Below, one piece after another: positions 62,917 through 64,000 of a DNA stretch of 64,000 bases. The position numbers and the translations under genes are program-made. The notes under the pieces were generated by a model. That model made no database searches. It saw only the letters and a list, made by a program, of their open reading frames with translations, and was not told the origin of the DNA. Each line of letters begins with the position of its first letter. The stretch's first letter is position 1. This DNA comes from Microscillaceae bacterium (GTDB lineage: Bacteria > Bacteroidota > Bacteroidia > Cytophagales > Microscillaceae), in assembly GCA_011390205.1 (NCBI GenBank), contig JAABSX010000007.1, forward strand, positions 1 to 64,000, in the 5' to 3' direction.

Positions 62917-64000
62917 TCACAGCACTCCTTTCGTAGAAGGCAAATCATTGGAGAGTCCATCTTTTTTGATAGCCATTTTGATAGATTTGGCAAATGCTTT
63001 AAAAACGGCTTCTATCTGATGATGGTCATTATCACCTTGTACTTGTATATTAAGATTGCAGAGGGCAGCATCTGAGAATGATTTAAAGAAATGATGCAGC
63101 ATTTCAGTCGGAAAATCACCTACTTTTTCACGTTTGAATGCCCCTTTCCAGACAAACCAAGGTCTTCCCGAAAAATCAATGGCAACCTGTGCAAGGGTTT
63201 CATCCATAGGCAACAAAAAATGCCCATATCTTTCTATGCCTCTTTTATTTCCGAGTGCTTTCCGAAATGCCTCTCCGAGGGCTAGGGCAGTATCCTCAAT
63301 GCTGTGATGCTCATCTATGTGCAAATCTCCCTTTACTCTGATATGCAGGTCAAGTTTGGCATGTTTGGCAAGTTGGTCTAGCATGTGGTCAAAAAAACCC
63401 AGACCTGTCTGGTGCTGGTATTTTCCCTCTCCATCCAGGTTAAGCTCTACCAAGATGTCTGTTTCATTGGTTTTTCGATGAATTTTCGCCGAGCGATTAG
63501 GGGCTTGGTATAGTTCTTCTTCTACTTTTAAAAACTGAAAAATCTCTTCCCAGTCAGTCGTAATGAGCTCTACTACTTCTTCTACCACGGGTTTAGGGTA
63601 ATAAATCTCATGGCTTGGGTCTTGCATCAAGATTCCCTTCGCCCCAAGGTTATAGGCGAGCTCCATATCTGAGATTCTATCCCCGATGACATAAGAGTTG
63701 GCAAGGTCATACTGTGGGTTATCTAGGTATTTGCCCAGCATTCCTGTGCGTGGTTTGCGGGTAGGGGCATTGTCTTCCTCAAAAGAGCGGTCAATGTATG
63801 TTTCATCAAAATTAATTCCTTCACTCTCAAGGGTTTGCACCATTTTTTGATGTGCAGGCCAAAAGTGTTCTTCTGGAAATTGTGGCGTGCCTAGTCCGTC
63901 TTGGTTAGTAACCATCGCAAGTTCATATTCAAAATCGCCCACGATTTGTCCCAGACTTCTGATGACTTTGGGATAAAAGGCAAGTTTTTCAAGTGAATCT
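62917..64000 (-). CDS. hisB: Bifunctional histidinol-phosphatase / imidazoleglycerol-phosphate dehydratase, partial
   Basis: The gene runs off the right edge; the frame is open to base 64000 and about 361 residues are visible. The upstream part ([37 protein letters not shown]) belongs to the HAD-type histidinol-phosphate phosphatase; its nucleophile DxD motif lies outside. Later HAD motifs are [13 protein letters not shown] and [17 protein letters not shown]. The dehydratase half begins [26 protein letters not shown] and has the His-rich metal sites [17 protein letters not shown] and [17 protein letters not shown]. It performs the sixth and eighth steps of histidine synthesis. Other his genes are expected beyond the edge. 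Confidence 0.96.
   Translation of the reverse strand, partial: DSLEKLAFYPKVIRSLGQIVGDFEYELAMVTNQDGLGTPQFPEEHFWPAHQKMVQTLESEGINFDETYIDRSFEEDNAPTRKPRTGMLGKYLDNPQYDLANSYVIGDRISDMELAYNLGAKGILMQDPSHEIYYPKPVVEEVVELITTDWEEIFQFLKVEEELYQAPNRSAKIHRKTNETDILVELNLDGEGKYQHQTGLGFFDHMLDQLAKHAKLDLHIRVKGDLHIDEHHSIEDTALALGEAFRKALGNKRGIERYGHFLLPMDETLAQVAIDFSGRPWFVWKGAFKREKVGDFPTEMLHHFFKSFSDAALCNLNIQVQGDNDHHQIEAVFKAFAKSIKMAIKKDGLSNDLPSTKGVL

Overview
The window reads as a chromosomal segment of a low-GC Bacteroidota bacterium, most likely of the order Cytophagales (a Flexibacter/Bernardetia/Hugenholtzia-like gliding or marine form). This is an inference from gene content and style: a roughly 288-residue primary sigma factor without region 1.1, a bifunctional HisB, Bacteroidota-restricted families (DUF5683, DUF2147, DUF4197, HYC_CC_PP, GHL10), starts without Shine-Dalgarno sequences, and many 7TM/GAF/PAS/SpoIIE signalling proteins. 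No rRNA, tRNA, CRISPR array, complete transposase or prophage was found.

Layout. 1-2.9 kb is a disturbed left end: partial or small hypotheticals, an SRPBCC-like exported protein, a Crp-type regulator, a 292-bp palindromic MITE/REPIN-like element, and a scar where a TIGR04255-like fragment meets a truncated thiamine-pyrophosphokinase-like gene. 2.9-13.2 kb is mostly housekeeping (cyclophilin, TatD, DapB, oligopeptide-binding lipoprotein, GuaB) plus a 7TM-SpoIIE phosphatase. 13.5-28.5 kb holds a second SpoIIE phosphatase, a MsbA-like ABC exporter, a flavin reductase, a PAS histidine kinase, a penicillin-acylase-family enzyme, a GAF-PAS/PAS sensor pair and a membrane-anchored peroxiredoxin-like protein. 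28.8-39.3 kb carries cytochrome c biogenesis CcmF/CcsA, lycopene cyclase, a GHL10 lipoprotein, an amino-acid permease and two hydrolase/peptidase-like genes. 39.4-41.5 kb is a tandem family of three coiled-coil/SPOR-like envelope proteins, followed by fumarase.

43.2-46.7 kb is a compact putative metal-handling operon: a Cys-rich HYC_CC_PP protein, a TonB-dependent receptor with a CC pair at the start of its plug, and an exported HMA metallochaperone. 47.1-50.4 kb is the best candidate for an undescribed module: a kinase-less GAF-PAS coiled-coil sensor, two homologous STAS-like small proteins and, between these two, a HemK-like methyltransferase with an altered catalytic motif, closed by a terminator. 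50.4-64 kb contains an RsmI-like methylase, TPR proteins, the primary sigma factor, a PP2C phosphatase, a duplicated small-lipoprotein locus (two Excalibur lipoproteins, two minus-strand genes sharing a duplicated leader, and an A-tract array predicted to be curved), LolC/E-like permease with RbfA, a polytopic membrane protein, Ppx/GppA and HisB running off the right edge.

How the genes fit together: three PP2C-type phosphatases, two STAS-like proteins, three GAF/PAS proteins and one histidine kinase make the window rich in signalling and hint at partner-switching-like circuits. No anti-sigma-type HATPase switch kinase is present here, so any circuit would need partners outside the window.
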